IMG/VR virus record: IMGVR_UViG_3300011113_000664
Location: 106,057-170,056 of that record
Length of the DNA: 64,000 bases
Strand: one strand, 5' to 3'
Source of the DNA: a virus
The translations under genes were made by a program, and so were the position numbers. Of this stretch, positions 8,302-17,659 are shown one piece after another. Under the pieces are notes generated by a model. It saw nothing but the letters and a program-made list of their open reading frames with translations, did not search any database and was not told the DNA's origin. The number at the start of each line of letters is the position of its first letter. Positions within the stretch are counted from its first letter, which is position 1.

Positions 8302-9921
8302 TTATAAATTGCAGTAAAGACCATATGGTGTATAATCTATATTTGAATTTATTAATACACCCCAAGGATAACAATATTCAAATGTTACATTTAGAGAATC
8401 GTAAATAATTGAACCATATATATATTTTTGACCATCAGAAAGATAGCTATAATATGCATTTGGTTTAGGGTAATCAGTATTTAATGTTGAATTATATGTT
8501 AGATTATCCATATTTTTTAAAATTCTTCTAAGTCTTAAAGTTCCACCAGCTGGATTTTGAGTAGCATAATTTATAGTTGAATATATTTCTGTTGTTACTT
8601 CAACATATCTTATTTGAAAACCTGTACTTCCATTTTTCCAATTTTCAAATAAACGAACTGTTAGATGAAATGGGGAAAGTCGTTCAGTAAAAGTACTTGA
8701 ATTATATGATTGAGGTAAATTATTTGAATAAACAGAATCACTTTGTGTCACATCAGGTGCATAATCAGCAAAACTAGTTCCGGTTATTAATGGTGTTGGT
8801 ATAAATGTTGGTACTGTTTGTTTCACATAGAAAGGATTGAATCCTTGATTACTATATATGTATGTATCTTCTAAATTTCTTCCATCAAAATCAATAGGAA
8901 TCGAACCTGCGTTATAATCTGGAAAGGTGGCTACATCAGGGGTTTTAGAGTTAGCTTCGTTAGTACCATCATAATATAAATCTAAAGCAAATGAATTTTC
9001 AAGCACTTTATTATTATCTATGTTATAAAAATAATCTATGTCAGCTTGAGTCATATTTAAATCACTTCTTCTATTACCATTATCAACTTTAATAATTGCG
9101 TAACCAGCTTTTAAACTTTCAAGTTCAGCCATTGGTGAAGTATATGCATTGTATGGTACATCAGCAGGTAGGTTGTTAGAATCAAGTCTAGTTACCATAT
9201 ATAATTTTCTTGAACAATTAATATTATCAAATCTTTTGGTAAAACCTACTTGTCCTGAACTATCTTTAACTTCAACTATAAAATTAAATGCATCAGCCTT
9301 TCTTGGTAAAAAATCATCATCTAATAAACAATAAATAGGATTTGCTCCGGTATTATCTTTTATTATGCGTTTACAAGTCGCATTTAAAGTAATTTTTTTA
9401 TAAGCAACAGTTGTATTACCAACAGTAACAGGGTCAAAACTATATGATTCTGATGTTTCTGTTTTTAAAACTTGTGCTTGTTCAATTGTTGAGTTTGAAT
9501 TTGGAAAAGTTATTGTTTCTGTAATAATATTAAATGTGTATCCTTCAAATACACCATTTTTTGATACAGTAATTTCAAATTGTTCTTTATTTGGGTCTGT
9601 TGAACAAGTACCATTAACAAGGTATTCACCCTGAAATGGTGGAAAGTAAATTAAATTATTTTTTAATAATGCGCTTTCTGAAATATTTGGTGAACAAAAA
9701 TCATTATTACCTGTTATATCAGATATAAACCCACTTTTAAGAGTATTATATGTTGATGCAGAAATTAATTGAGATGCAATTTTATAATTTACATCTTCAT
9801 CATGTAAACTAAAATATGCCACTTGAAAATCTACAGTATCACCTGTAATAAATTTTTCTTTACCTTTTTGCGTTAGGTAAGCATGTATTTTTTTGATATC
9901 TGATTGTTGTATATATCCCAT
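8302..9921 (-). CDS. Tail-fibre-like paralogue A (shared N-terminal domain)
   Basis: 539 residues. The first ~100 residues form a domain shared with the next three genes: MGYIQQSDIKKIHAYLTQKG, then FSLHDEDVNYKIASQ, then KSGFISDITGNNDFC. The remainder is beta-rich, Thr/Asn-rich and unlike its neighbours, with pairs of cysteines around residues 105 and 180-200. The layout of a conserved N-terminus that docks to the virion plus a divergent distal part fits an adhesin or fibre family. No enzymatic motif is visible. Spaced 12 nt from the next paralogue, so one transcript is likely. Confidence 0.65.
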   Translation of the reverse strand: MGYIQQSDIKKIHAYLTQKGKEKFITGDTVDFQVAYFSLHDEDVNYKIASQLISASTYNTLKSGFISDITGNNDFCSPNISESALLKNNLIYFPPFQGEYLVNGTCSTDPNKEQFEITVSKNGVFEGYTFNIITETITFPNSNSTIEQAQVLKTETSESYSFDPVTVGNTTVAYKKITLNATCKRIIKDNTGANPIYCLLDDDFLPRKADAFNFIVEVKDSSGQVGFTKRFDNINCSRKLYMVTRLDSNNLPADVPYNAYTSPMAELESLKAGYAIIKVDNGNRRSDLNMTQADIDYFYNIDNNKVLENSFALDLYYDGTNEANSKTPDVATFPDYNAGSIPIDFDGRNLEDTYIYSNQGFNPFYVKQTVPTFIPTPLITGTSFADYAPDVTQSDSVYSNNLPQSYNSSTFTERLSPFHLTVRLFENWKNGSTGFQIRYVEVTTEIYSTINYATQNPAGGTLRLRRILKNMDNLTYNSTLNTDYPKPNAYYSYLSDGQKYIYGSIIYDSLNVTFEYCYPWGVLINSNIDYTPYGLYCNL

Positions 9922-9933
9922 ATTAATAATTTA

Positions 9934-11121
9934 TTATGTCCAATAATGGAATCTGTATTCTAAAGTTATATCGCTTGAATATGATGGGTTGATAAAATCG
10001 CTATAGACTCTAAATAGAATATTTCCTTGTGCAGAATTTGGTATTGTACTTGTAGAGCCTGGTGGTTTTGTTCTTGCTACATCTTTTCTTATTACTTTTA
10101 TTGGTACTGATTTTTTATATATTGTATTATTAGCCGTTGGAGTTACAGTACCATTTGTATTGTTATTAAATTCAAATCTTAAATTTGATGTAATTACTGT
10201 TTCTGAATACGGTGGGTTATCCACTCCAATAACTAAATCAATATAATTCCAAGCAGAATCGGTAAGATTACTTTTTTCTATTTTAAAAAATGCTGTATTT
10301 AATGTATTTTGTGTTATTTGTGAATTATCTGAATTTCTTATTGATACATCTATATAATTATAATAACTTGGGTCTAATGTAATTGTCTGTTTATTTCCAC
10401 CAACAACAGCTACACTAGCAGGATTAGTAGGAATAGTATTGTCAAAAGTATTTGTTTGACTAAATATTAAATTATTTTGTGGTTGATTTGGTAAACAGTC
10501 TAAATTAGTTTGCCCAATCAATTTTTCAGTTCCTTGACCATCTTTTACATAAACTTGATAATAAATTGGTATTACTTGTTGTGCATCTCTTGTAGAAAAT
10601 TCAAATGATTGACCTATTTGTTTTGGTGTAAAATAGTTATCAGGACCAAAATCTGTATAAAATTGATTTATTGTTACTTGTGGTGTACCATTTGGAAATA
10701 CAGGTGCAACTCTCCATGTATAAGGTCCACCTGAACCTCCTACAGGGTTTGTAACATTTATTATTACAACATAATCAAAAGTGGAACAGTTTTGAGAAAA
10801 ATTAGCACTCATTGGTGAATTACCTTCACCTTTAAGCATATTTTTACCAAATACAACCATTCCTTTATTACTTTTAATACAAACATCATTATCACCTGTT
10901 ATATCAGGTATAAAACCACTTTTTGGTGTGTTATATAATGTGTTTCCTGAAGAGTCAACCCCAATAATTTGTTTACTAATTTGATAATTTATATCCTCAT
11001 CATGTAAACTAAAATTTTTAATTTGAAAATCAATAACATCGCCATTAAAAATTCTTTCTCTTGCATATTCTGTAAAATATGCATAAAGTTGTACTGTTGA
11101 TGAACTTACTATAAATCCCAT
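9934..11121 (-). CDS. Tail-fibre-like paralogue B
   Basis: 395 residues. The N-terminal domain again reads LYAYFTEYARERIFNGD, FSLHDEDINYQISKQ and KSGFIPDITGDNDVC. The C-terminal two thirds is beta-rich and shows repeated patterns of the type seen in immunoglobulin-like or carbohydrate-binding modules, for example YNYIDVSIRNSDNSQITQN, but I cannot name the fold. It lacks the glycine-rich linker of paralogues C and D. Likely a receptor-binding or decoration protein; this is inferred from the family layout. Confidence 0.62.
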   Translation of the reverse strand: MGFIVSSSTVQLYAYFTEYARERIFNGDVIDFQIKNFSLHDEDINYQISKQIIGVDSSGNTLYNTPKSGFIPDITGDNDVCIKSNKGMVVFGKNMLKGEGNSPMSANFSQNCSTFDYVVIINVTNPVGGSGGPYTWRVAPVFPNGTPQVTINQFYTDFGPDNYFTPKQIGQSFEFSTRDAQQVIPIYYQVYVKDGQGTEKLIGQTNLDCLPNQPQNNLIFSQTNTFDNTIPTNPASVAVVGGNKQTITLDPSYYNYIDVSIRNSDNSQITQNTLNTAFFKIEKSNLTDSAWNYIDLVIGVDNPPYSETVITSNLRFEFNNNTNGTVTPTANNTIYKKSVPIKVIRKDVARTKPPGSTSTIPNSAQGNILFRVYSDFINPSYSSDITLEYRFHYWT

Positions 11122-11130
11122 TGTTTTATA

Positions 11131-12141
11131 TTAATTAGATATTGTCTTTTCAAGTTGCGCTCTATATGTATATGTATTTTTTTGAGTGTTTACTTGTATA
11201 TTTGAATTAGTTGAATTTAAAGTAAACGTAAACTCAAAATGTCTATTAATAGTGGTTTGGTCTAAATAACTTGGTTCAATATAAAGTACCATTTCTGTTA
11301 ATTTATTTATAACATCATTAGTTGTTACACTAGCAAAACTATAATTAGATATATAATTTGAAATATTACCAAGATTACTAGTTGGATTATAATCTTTAAA
11401 ACTAATTTTTATAAAATCTTCAAAAACTTTGTTTGGTTTTGTTCCGGTAAAAGTATATCCAATGGTACTTGGTGTTGAAATAGATAAATTGAATTTTACA
11501 GCATCTCTCTCTGCTTGAGTAATTGGTGTTGTATCACCGGGAGATGTTTTTAATACAATTGCAAATCTTGAATCTTGGTCACCAAGTGGTATTTGTGTGC
11601 CTGGGGTTGGACTATCACCATTTATTATGATGGTACAATTTTGACCTAACTTTAATTTATTTGTTGTGCTATCGATAGGGTCTACTTTTCTTCTATGTAT
11701 CCAATAATCATTGCGATTATCATAATTTGTTGCATATTCAAATTCCAATATTAATGGTTGAGTTCTTGGTGTTACAGACCCACCACCTGTTCCTCCTCCT
11801 GTTCCACCACCTGTTCCTGTTGATGAGGTTATAGAAGATAAAACAACAAGTGGTCCACCATAAATTAAATGACTATCATCATCTACGATATAGGCTTGTG
11901 ATACACTTTTAATACAAATGTCATTATCACCTGTTGCATCAGGTAAAAATCCATTTTTTAAATAATTATAATTTAAATTTTGGTCAATAATTGATGAAAT
12001 TTTATAATTTACATCATTATCATGTAGACTAAAAAATTTTATTTCAGAATGTGTTGCTGATGAATATAATAATTTTTTTCTACCATCTTGTGTAAGATAG
12101 CATTTTATTACTTGTGGTGTTGTATCTGTTATAAATCCCAT
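11131..12141 (-). CDS. Tail-fibre-like paralogue C with glycine-rich linker
   Basis: 336 residues. It carries the shared domain (IKCYLTQDGRKKLL, FFSLHDNDVNYKISS, LKNGFLPDATGDNDIC), followed by QAYIVDDDSHLIYGG, which it shares only with paralogue D. A flexible linker of repeated TGGG units (about residues 113-122) then joins it to a beta-rich C-terminal domain. The DNA for the linker is a short CCACCTGTTCCTCCTCCTG-type repeat near 11780-11820, a place where length variation by slippage or recombination would be expected. Confidence 0.62.
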   Translation of the reverse strand: MGFITDTTPQVIKCYLTQDGRKKLLYSSATHSEIKFFSLHDNDVNYKISSIIDQNLNYNYLKNGFLPDATGDNDICIKSVSQAYIVDDDSHLIYGGPLVVLSSITSSTGTGGGTGGGTGGGSVTPRTQPLILEFEYATNYDNRNDYWIHRRKVDPIDSTTNKLKLGQNCTIIINGDSPTPGTQIPLGDQDSRFAIVLKTSPGDTTPITQAERDAVKFNLSISTPSTIGYTFTGTKPNKVFEDFIKISFKDYNPTSNLGNISNYISNYSFASVTTNDVINKLTEMVLYIEPSYLDQTTINRHFEFTFTLNSTNSNIQVNTQKNTYTYRAQLEKTISN

Positions 12142-12154
12142 TTTATTTTATAAT

Positions 12155-13333
12155 TTATGCTGACTTTTTTCCTTCTACCCTACCTTTATAATCATATGTA
12201 TCTTTTCCTGTTACTACTGATAAATTAGGTGAATCAGATATTAATTTTATTTTAAATTGAAACTCTTTAATTAAATTAGTATATAAACCAGTTGTTATAG
12301 TACTGTTAAAATAGCTTTGTTTAATACCAAAAGTTAAATCTGTTATTGGGTTATAAGGATTTCCCGGTGGTCCAAAATTTAAAATAGATGTAGTACCAAC
12401 AGTATTTAATATACCGTTAAAATTTCCAACATCTATACTTGGTTTAATATAAAAAATCCAATTGGTATCAACAATTGATTCTAATAGAATTTTAAATTTA
12501 ATTGAATTTATTTCATCTTGTGTTATATTAGTTTGAGTTGGGTCAACAAAACTATATCTAATCTTTAATGTATTATTAGTTTTTAAACTAAAATCTGTTC
12601 TAGCCTGAGTAGGGGTATTAACATTTTGTGTATGTAAAAATTCAGGTGAATCTTTAGTTAAAGGTGCAAGTACATTAGTTGGATTAACAAATTCTATTTG
12701 AAATTGTCTAAGTGGTGGGTCTGAAACAGTAATATATGAAGTTCTTGTTTTACTATCTGAACCAAATTGATTAGTTGCTCTTAGTTTTACAGCATAAACA
12801 CCTGATGTTGTGTATGTATGACTTGGGTTTTGTAATGTACTATCATTAGTACCATCATTTTCAAAATCCCATTCCCATGCAAGAGATGTTAATGGTGCAG
12901 ACATATTTGTAGAATTATCAGTAAACTGAACGGTTAACGGTTTATATCCTGAAAGTGTCGAAGCCGTAAAATCGGCAACAGGTATAAATGTCGTAGGTCC
13001 ACCACCGCCACCACTAGTACCACCTCCACCATCAGGTGGTTGAGGTGTTCCACCATAAATTAAATAACTATTATCATCCACAATGTATGCTTGAGCGATA
13101 CTTCTAATACAATTATCATTATCACCTGTTACATCGGGTACAAATCCCCTTTTTAACTTATTATACTCAAAATTTATAATTTTGGATGCTACATCATAAT
13201 TTATATCATTATCATGTAATGTAAAATGCGTTGCTGTACATGCGGTAGCATCGCCAAAAAGTAAATTACTTCTACCCTTTTGTGTTAAGTAAGCATAAAG
13301 TGTTTGAGTGGTTGAACTTGGTACATAACCCAT
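12155..13333 (-). CDS. Tail-fibre-like paralogue D with PKD domain
   Basis: 392 residues. The shared N-terminal domain is followed by AYIVDDNSYLIYGG, a glycine-rich linker (GGGGTSGGGGG) and then a PKD domain of about 85 residues. The PKD is recognised from PLTVQFTDNST, the WEWDFENDGT core and the NPSHTYTTSGVYAVKLRATN segment. PKD domains are Ig-like folds that bind glycans or act as spacers in surface proteins, and are common in Bacteroidota secreted proteins. The last ~190 residues resemble the C-terminal part of paralogue C. The domain may have been acquired from a host gene. Confidence 0.7.
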   Translation of the reverse strand: MGYVPSSTTQTLYAYLTQKGRSNLLFGDATACTATHFTLHDNDINYDVASKIINFEYNKLKRGFVPDVTGDNDNCIRSIAQAYIVDDNSYLIYGGTPQPPDGGGGTSGGGGGPTTFIPVADFTASTLSGYKPLTVQFTDNSTNMSAPLTSLAWEWDFENDGTNDSTLQNPSHTYTTSGVYAVKLRATNQFGSDSKTRTSYITVSDPPLRQFQIEFVNPTNVLAPLTKDSPEFLHTQNVNTPTQARTDFSLKTNNTLKIRYSFVDPTQTNITQDEINSIKFKILLESIVDTNWIFYIKPSIDVGNFNGILNTVGTTSILNFGPPGNPYNPITDLTFGIKQSYFNSTITTGLYTNLIKEFQFKIKLISDSPNLSVVTGKDTYDYKGRVEGKKSA

Positions 13334-13334
13334 A

Positions 13335-15389
13335 TTAAAAATCCATATCTAATTCTACTGTAAATAATTTATTGGTACTCTTTTTAATAGGATTATTTAA
13401 TTTACCAATAGCGACTAATGAATTATTTTGGTCATAAATAGCAGCTTCGGTTATATACACACTATCATTACTATCCCATGTTGGATTATTAGAAGTGTTA
13501 TATTCATTAAATCCTAAAATATGTGACATTTTTGTTCTATAAACTGTTGCCTTAATTTCTGTGTTTATATTGCCAAGTAATATACTTTCCTCACCAAAAC
13601 CTAATTTTGTTGTTGTTGAATAATCTCCTGTTGTTGGTAATGTTCCTATCCAATTTTCAATATTATATGTTGTACCACCTGTATAATCATCATTATTTAA
13701 TGTATAATTTTGGGTAAGTGCTGTTACAGGTATTGAATATACACCCCATAAACCATAATCTCGTAATTTTGATGTATAATCAATTAATTTCCAAGTTGCA
13801 GGATTTGGTGTTAGATTTGTATTAACTTTTTGAGCCAAAATATAAAATTTGTTTGCGTTAAACCCTGTTCCATCTGATGAAGATACATCAGATACCATGA
13901 ATTTTAAATCAGATGATTTAAAACTAAATAATACATTTTGGTCTGATGTAGTAGATGGATATATGTATGTTGTATAACCACAATGAATACCACCTCTTAA
14001 ACCTAAACTAGTATTAGTATTGTAACCATCATTATATGCGTTTTCATTAGTAAATAAATATGTTAAAGCAACATATTGTGTTGAATTTTTAGGTAATAGT
14101 GAATTTGTACTTGGAGAAGTTGCAATAGAACCTTGCCAATTTGGTAATGGTAAAGTATGTGACCTGTCACTTTTAAGTGCTAAAACATTTACTAATTCTT
14201 CATCCTCAATAACTGCAATTCTTAAATCATTAAATACTTTCCCCACAATATTTTGAGAAGTTGATTCAACAAGATTATAATATTCAGTTGTAAATCCTGT
14301 TAATGTTGTTAGTTCTGTTTTCTTTTGTGTATCTGCCGATAAAACAATACCCATTGTTCGGTTTTCTTTACCATGATACATAACTGTCGGTAAATCAATT
14401 CTAAATGTATTATTATAAAATCCTTCACCGTAATAATTTGATATTGATTTATTAGTATAATGAATTATTGCAAATTTAGATGTAGAATTATCAAGCGATA
14501 AACCTTGAATGTATTCTTTAAAACCTGAAAATATTGCACTATCATAATATTGCGGTACATAACTATTTGTTATACCTGCTAAAGTATCTTTATAAACAAT
14601 ATTTAAATTCCAAACAGGTACATCATCGTTTGCACCAATATTACAAGTTGAATCAAACGATAGAGTGTTATAATTCCAATAACCAACAGTTGTTCCTGTA
14701 CTATAGTAATTATCAACTGCATTATTTGGAGGATAAATATAAATTAAACATTTATATGTTCCACCATTTCCATTAAAACGTGGTAAAGTCCTATCAAGTG
14801 TTATACCCGTACCATTTACAGCTTGAACTTTATACCAAAGAAATTGTCTTGGATAGTTTTCACCAATAACACCTGTTGTACTCGTAAATACTGTTAATTT
14901 TGGATTTCTAAAATCAATTAAAAGTGTAGTACCTGTTATAATATTTGTTGCTGATGCTACATTAATTACACTACCACCTGTAAAACCTGTAATAAAAGCA
15001 GTTGTCATGCCTTTAATATATGTTGATGATGTTAATGCTGTAAAACCTGCTGAAGTAGAACCTGTAAAAAATCCTCTTTGTTTAGCGGTATTTTTAACTT
15101 GTGTAGTGACAGGTAGAATATTATCAATAGTTTTTTTTGTTACTGTTGAGTCACTTGATGAAATTGGAACACCATATTTAATATTAGGATTTGCATCTTT
15201 TGGTCGCATTATTGAAAGGTCAGAACCATCAATTACACTTTCAAAATTTCTTAAAAAATTATAATCAACTTCTGAATCACCAAATTCAATTCTTGTAAAG
15301 TTTAAATTACCTGAAGCAAGTAGTAGTCTACCTATATTTGTCAGTTTTGTGTTAATTACAACTGCATCTGTTTTTTGTATAAAACTCAT
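13335..15389 (-). CDS. Large tail-fibre-like protein with appendage C-terminal domain
   Basis: 684 residues, first gene of the appendage operon. Its N-terminus (INTKLTNIGRLLLASGNL, then FGDSEVDYNFL) is a divergent version of the YLTxxGR...FSLHDxDxNY pattern of paralogues A-D, so it probably anchors the same way. The long middle is beta-rich with many Thr/Gly/Tyr repeats. The end shares the YDQNNSLVAIGKL...PIKK pattern with the protein at 6866. It lies directly behind a near-palindromic CTATTTAT promoter region. The whole set looks like the adsorption apparatus. Confidence 0.68.
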   Translation of the reverse strand: MSFIQKTDAVVINTKLTNIGRLLLASGNLNFTRIEFGDSEVDYNFLRNFESVIDGSDLSIMRPKDANPNIKYGVPISSSDSTVTKKTIDNILPVTTQVKNTAKQRGFFTGSTSAGFTALTSSTYIKGMTTAFITGFTGGSVINVASATNIITGTTLLIDFRNPKLTVFTSTTGVIGENYPRQFLWYKVQAVNGTGITLDRTLPRFNGNGGTYKCLIYIYPPNNAVDNYYSTGTTVGYWNYNTLSFDSTCNIGANDDVPVWNLNIVYKDTLAGITNSYVPQYYDSAIFSGFKEYIQGLSLDNSTSKFAIIHYTNKSISNYYGEGFYNNTFRIDLPTVMYHGKENRTMGIVLSADTQKKTELTTLTGFTTEYYNLVESTSQNIVGKVFNDLRIAVIEDEELVNVLALKSDRSHTLPLPNWQGSIATSPSTNSLLPKNSTQYVALTYLFTNENAYNDGYNTNTSLGLRGGIHCGYTTYIYPSTTSDQNVLFSFKSSDLKFMVSDVSSSDGTGFNANKFYILAQKVNTNLTPNPATWKLIDYTSKLRDYGLWGVYSIPVTALTQNYTLNNDDYTGGTTYNIENWIGTLPTTGDYSTTTKLGFGEESILLGNINTEIKATVYRTKMSHILGFNEYNTSNNPTWDSNDSVYITEAAIYDQNNSLVAIGKLNNPIKKSTNKLFTVELDMDF

Positions 15390-15396
15390 TGGAAAT

Positions 15397-15415
15397 ACTA
15401 TTTATAATAAATAGT
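15397..15415. promoter_or_regulatory. Divergent candidate late promoter, near-perfect palindrome
   Basis: ACTATTTATAATAAATAGT reads the same on both strands apart from the central base. It places the CTATTTAT motif in sense orientation for both the appendage operon (minus, ATG at 15389) and the holin-like gene (plus, ATG at 15423). This is the clearest copy of the candidate late motif. Confidence 0.55.
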
Positions 15416-15422
15416 TAGTATT

Positions 15423-15683
15423 ATGTTTGGTTTATTTTCAAAATTTATAAATGATTTACTTAGGGATAGTAATTCTAAAAAAACTTCACTAACAAGAATA
15501 CTAGCTATTATGTTATTTTTTATTGTTATATGGTTTCATATTGAAGCAATTTCAATAATGGTTTCTAAACAAGAGATTGACCACGCATTAATATTTGAAG
15601 ATTTTGCTTTTATTAGTGCATTGATTATGCATAAAAATTATATTAATAGAAATAGCAAAGAAGAGCAAGTTGAACCTTCTTAA
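15423..15683 (+). CDS. Small membrane protein, holin candidate
   Basis: 86 residues with a charged N-terminus, a strong membrane segment at about residues 25-48 (RILAIMLFFIVIWFHIEAIS) and a weaker one around 56-72, then a charged tail (NSKEEQVEPS). Size and layout fit a class II-like holin, the protein that opens the inner membrane for lysis at the end of infection. It has its own late-type promoter, also as expected. No endolysin gene is adjacent, so the call rests on topology and timing only. It ends in a shared TTAA with the convergent epimerase gene. Confidence 0.45.
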   Translation: MFGLFSKFINDLLRDSNSKKTSLTRILAIMLFFIVIWFHIEAISIMVSKQEIDHALIFEDFAFISALIMHKNYINRNSKEEQVEPS

Positions 15684-16219
15684 AATGGTGTTAAAAAGTT
15701 TAAAAAGGGTAATCCAATAATATCTTTTTCAGATAATATGGGATTATCAATAACCCAATTAATATTTAAATCTTTATCTAAAGGGTTTATTGATATTTCA
15801 GATTCTTTATTATATATATTTGAACATTTATAACTAAAAATCGAATCTTCTAAAGCAACAAAACCATGTGCAAATCCTTTTGGTATATAAAGACTGTTGT
15901 TTTTTTCACTAGAAAGTTCAATAGATATATATTTTCCATATGTTTTTGACCCATTTCTAATATCAACAGCAACATCTAAAACTTTACCATTTACTACTCT
16001 CACTAATTTTGCTTGTTCAAATGGTGGTTTTTGTAGATGTAGACCTCTTACAACATTTTTTTTTGAAAAAGATTGATTATCTTGTATAAAATCATCGGTA
16101 ATCCCTATTTTTTCAAATGTATTTTGGTTATATGATTCAAAAAAATAACCTCTATTATCTTCAAATTTTTTGGGTATAATTTCTATTATGCCCTCTATAT
16201 CAAAATAATTTATTTCCAT
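15680..16219 (-). CDS. rfbC: dTDP-4-dehydrorhamnose 3,5-epimerase
   Basis: 179 residues, full family length. It shows the RmlC cupin signature: FEDNRGYFFESYN, NVVRGLHLQ (catalytic His), AKLVRVVNGKVLDVAVDIR, and IPKGFAHGF (metal-fold His). The enzyme epimerises C3 and C5 of dTDP-4-keto-6-deoxyglucose on the way to dTDP-rhamnose. No other rhamnose gene (rmlA, B, D) is in the window, so it probably acts on host intermediates or on a related NDP-sugar. It lies 2 nt from the glycosyltransferase upstream and forms a small glycan unit within the tail gene region. Confidence 0.9.
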   Translation of the reverse strand: MEINYFDIEGIIEIIPKKFEDNRGYFFESYNQNTFEKIGITDDFIQDNQSFSKKNVVRGLHLQKPPFEQAKLVRVVNGKVLDVAVDIRNGSKTYGKYISIELSSEKNNSLYIPKGFAHGFVALEDSIFSYKCSNIYNKESEISINPLDKDLNINWVIDNPILSEKDIIGLPFLNFLTPF

Positions 16220-16221
16220 AA

Positions 16222-17625
16222 TTAAGCAACTAATTCAAATTTTTCTTTCATCAATCCTCTATAAAAGTCTGCCCTGATATGACTTAATACATCAATGTCA
16301 TATCTTTTACATGCAAGTTCATATGCTGTTTCACCCATATCTTTAACATGATTTGGATTATTGATACAATATTTAATCTTTTTATACCAATCTTTATATT
16401 GTCTATCAGGATTTACATATAAAATATTTTTACCATCTACCCAATCTTTGTCATGGTTGTAAATTGGAACATCTGAAGCAATTACAGGAACTTTGTGAAA
16501 TGCAGCTTCAATTACTTTAAGATTTGATTTTGCAAATTGATAGCGATTATCTGAATTATCATCCATAACACCTTTACCATATACTTTAATAGGTGCAAGT
16601 GCTACATCACCATGTTTATAATTTGCAGCAAACTTGTAAAGACCTTGAGTTTTGTGTCTAAAATAATTTTGTTCTGCTTGTTTTTCATAAACAGCATCCA
16701 AATCAAACTTCATTAGAAAATCATAATAGTCTTTATCTTTAATAAGTTTATAATTTGATGTGAAAATCTCTTCATATCTTGTCCAAACAGTTTCTTGTGG
16801 TTTAATTGGTCTAGTTTGTTCTTGAAGAACATTTCCATTATATTTTTCAACAAGTTGTCTTGGAATTTCAGGTGTATCGGAAATATTAAAATTATTTGCC
16901 ACAAGTTTATTATAAAGCTGTTGAGTAAATAAACCCATAGCTTGCACTTCTTTAATAAACTCTTCATTAACAATATAATTTGTTGTTGTTCCTCTCAAAT
17001 CAAAACCCGAAAGATGAACTTGAAATTTATTTTCAATTGATGTATCAGCAATAAGTCTTTCAAAACTATCTTTTAATAAAGAGACATCTTGTAAGTGTGA
17101 TGAACCAGCAAGATAAAGAATTCTTAATTTATCATAAGAACATTTATCGTTTGCAGGAATCCATTCTTTAAGATTTCTATTTACTCCATTTGGGATAATT
17201 AAAATATTTTTATTATAAGGTTTAATATAATTTTCATAAACAGGAGTTGTTGTTGAAACAGCATCCACGATTTTAAGATTACCAACAATTTTTTCTTTTA
17301 AACCATCTTTTTTAACTGCATGATATAGAGGATGTTCTCTTGATACTTCCCAATAATCATCAATATCAAGTATTACCTTAATACCAAATGAATGAAGTTT
17401 ATCTACTAAATATGGCATTTGAGCAAAATCACAAAGAGTTCTATGTCCATGAATAATATCATATTGTTTTAAAAATTCATCATTATTCCAATCAATATTT
17501 TTAAGATAATCAATTTCAAATTCATCATCATAAAGTTTTGATAAAGAGATAGCAGGTTGTTCAGAACGATAAAAGTTTACACCATGAACATCCATGTTTG
17601 TAATCAAAATTCTTGGTTTTCTCAT
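16222..17625 (-). CDS. GT-B glycosyltransferase
   Basis: 467 residues. The N-terminus (RILITNMDVHGVNFYRSEQPAI) is a GT-B acceptor-side start. DIIHGHRTLCDFAQ and KVILDIDDYWEVSREHPLYH follow. The C-terminal domain includes KVIEAAFHKVPVIASDVPIY, the usual family-4-type donor-binding segment with its Glu. A sugar is probably transferred to a surface glycan or to a virion protein; donor unknown. Just upstream are a perfect 20-bp palindrome (17628-17647) and a TCGTATTTTAA motif, suggesting regulated expression separate from the gp25-like gene. Confidence 0.8.
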   Translation of the reverse strand: MRKPRILITNMDVHGVNFYRSEQPAISLSKLYDDEFEIDYLKNIDWNNDEFLKQYDIIHGHRTLCDFAQMPYLVDKLHSFGIKVILDIDDYWEVSREHPLYHAVKKDGLKEKIVGNLKIVDAVSTTTPVYENYIKPYNKNILIIPNGVNRNLKEWIPANDKCSYDKLRILYLAGSSHLQDVSLLKDSFERLIADTSIENKFQVHLSGFDLRGTTTNYIVNEEFIKEVQAMGLFTQQLYNKLVANNFNISDTPEIPRQLVEKYNGNVLQEQTRPIKPQETVWTRYEEIFTSNYKLIKDKDYYDFLMKFDLDAVYEKQAEQNYFRHKTQGLYKFAANYKHGDVALAPIKVYGKGVMDDNSDNRYQFAKSNLKVIEAAFHKVPVIASDVPIYNHDKDWVDGKNILYVNPDRQYKDWYKKIKYCINNPNHVKDMGETAYELACKRYDIDVLSHIRADFYRGLMKEKFELVA

Positions 17626-17627
17626 AA

Positions 17628-17647
17628 TTTAAGTAATATTACTTAAA
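17628..17647. promoter_or_regulatory. Perfect 20-bp palindrome before glycosyltransferase
   Basis: TTTAAGTAATATTACTTAAA equals its own reverse complement. It lies between the TCGTATTTTAA motif and the ATG at 17625, where a dimeric repressor could bind. It could also form a hairpin in the leader RNA. No copy was noticed elsewhere in the window. Confidence 0.45.
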
Positions 17648-17658
17648 ATACGACAAAA
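17643..17658 (-). promoter_or_regulatory. Shared upstream motif TTTTGTCGTATTTTAA, copy 2
   Basis: The 16 bases are identical to 61125-61140, which precede another minus-strand glycosyltransferase. Both copies read in sense with the gene, about 17-20 nt before the start codon, and they contain CG, which is scarce here. Confidence 0.4.
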
Positions 17659-17659
17659 A

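Noticed and set aside
11770-11830. CRISPR-like or tandem repeat array
   Set aside because: The short repeats simply encode the Gly-rich linker of an appendage protein; there are no spacers.
14534-15264. Plus-strand reading frames inside the large appendage gene
   Set aside because: They lie opposite a long, well-formed minus-strand gene and give low-complexity or shadow translations.
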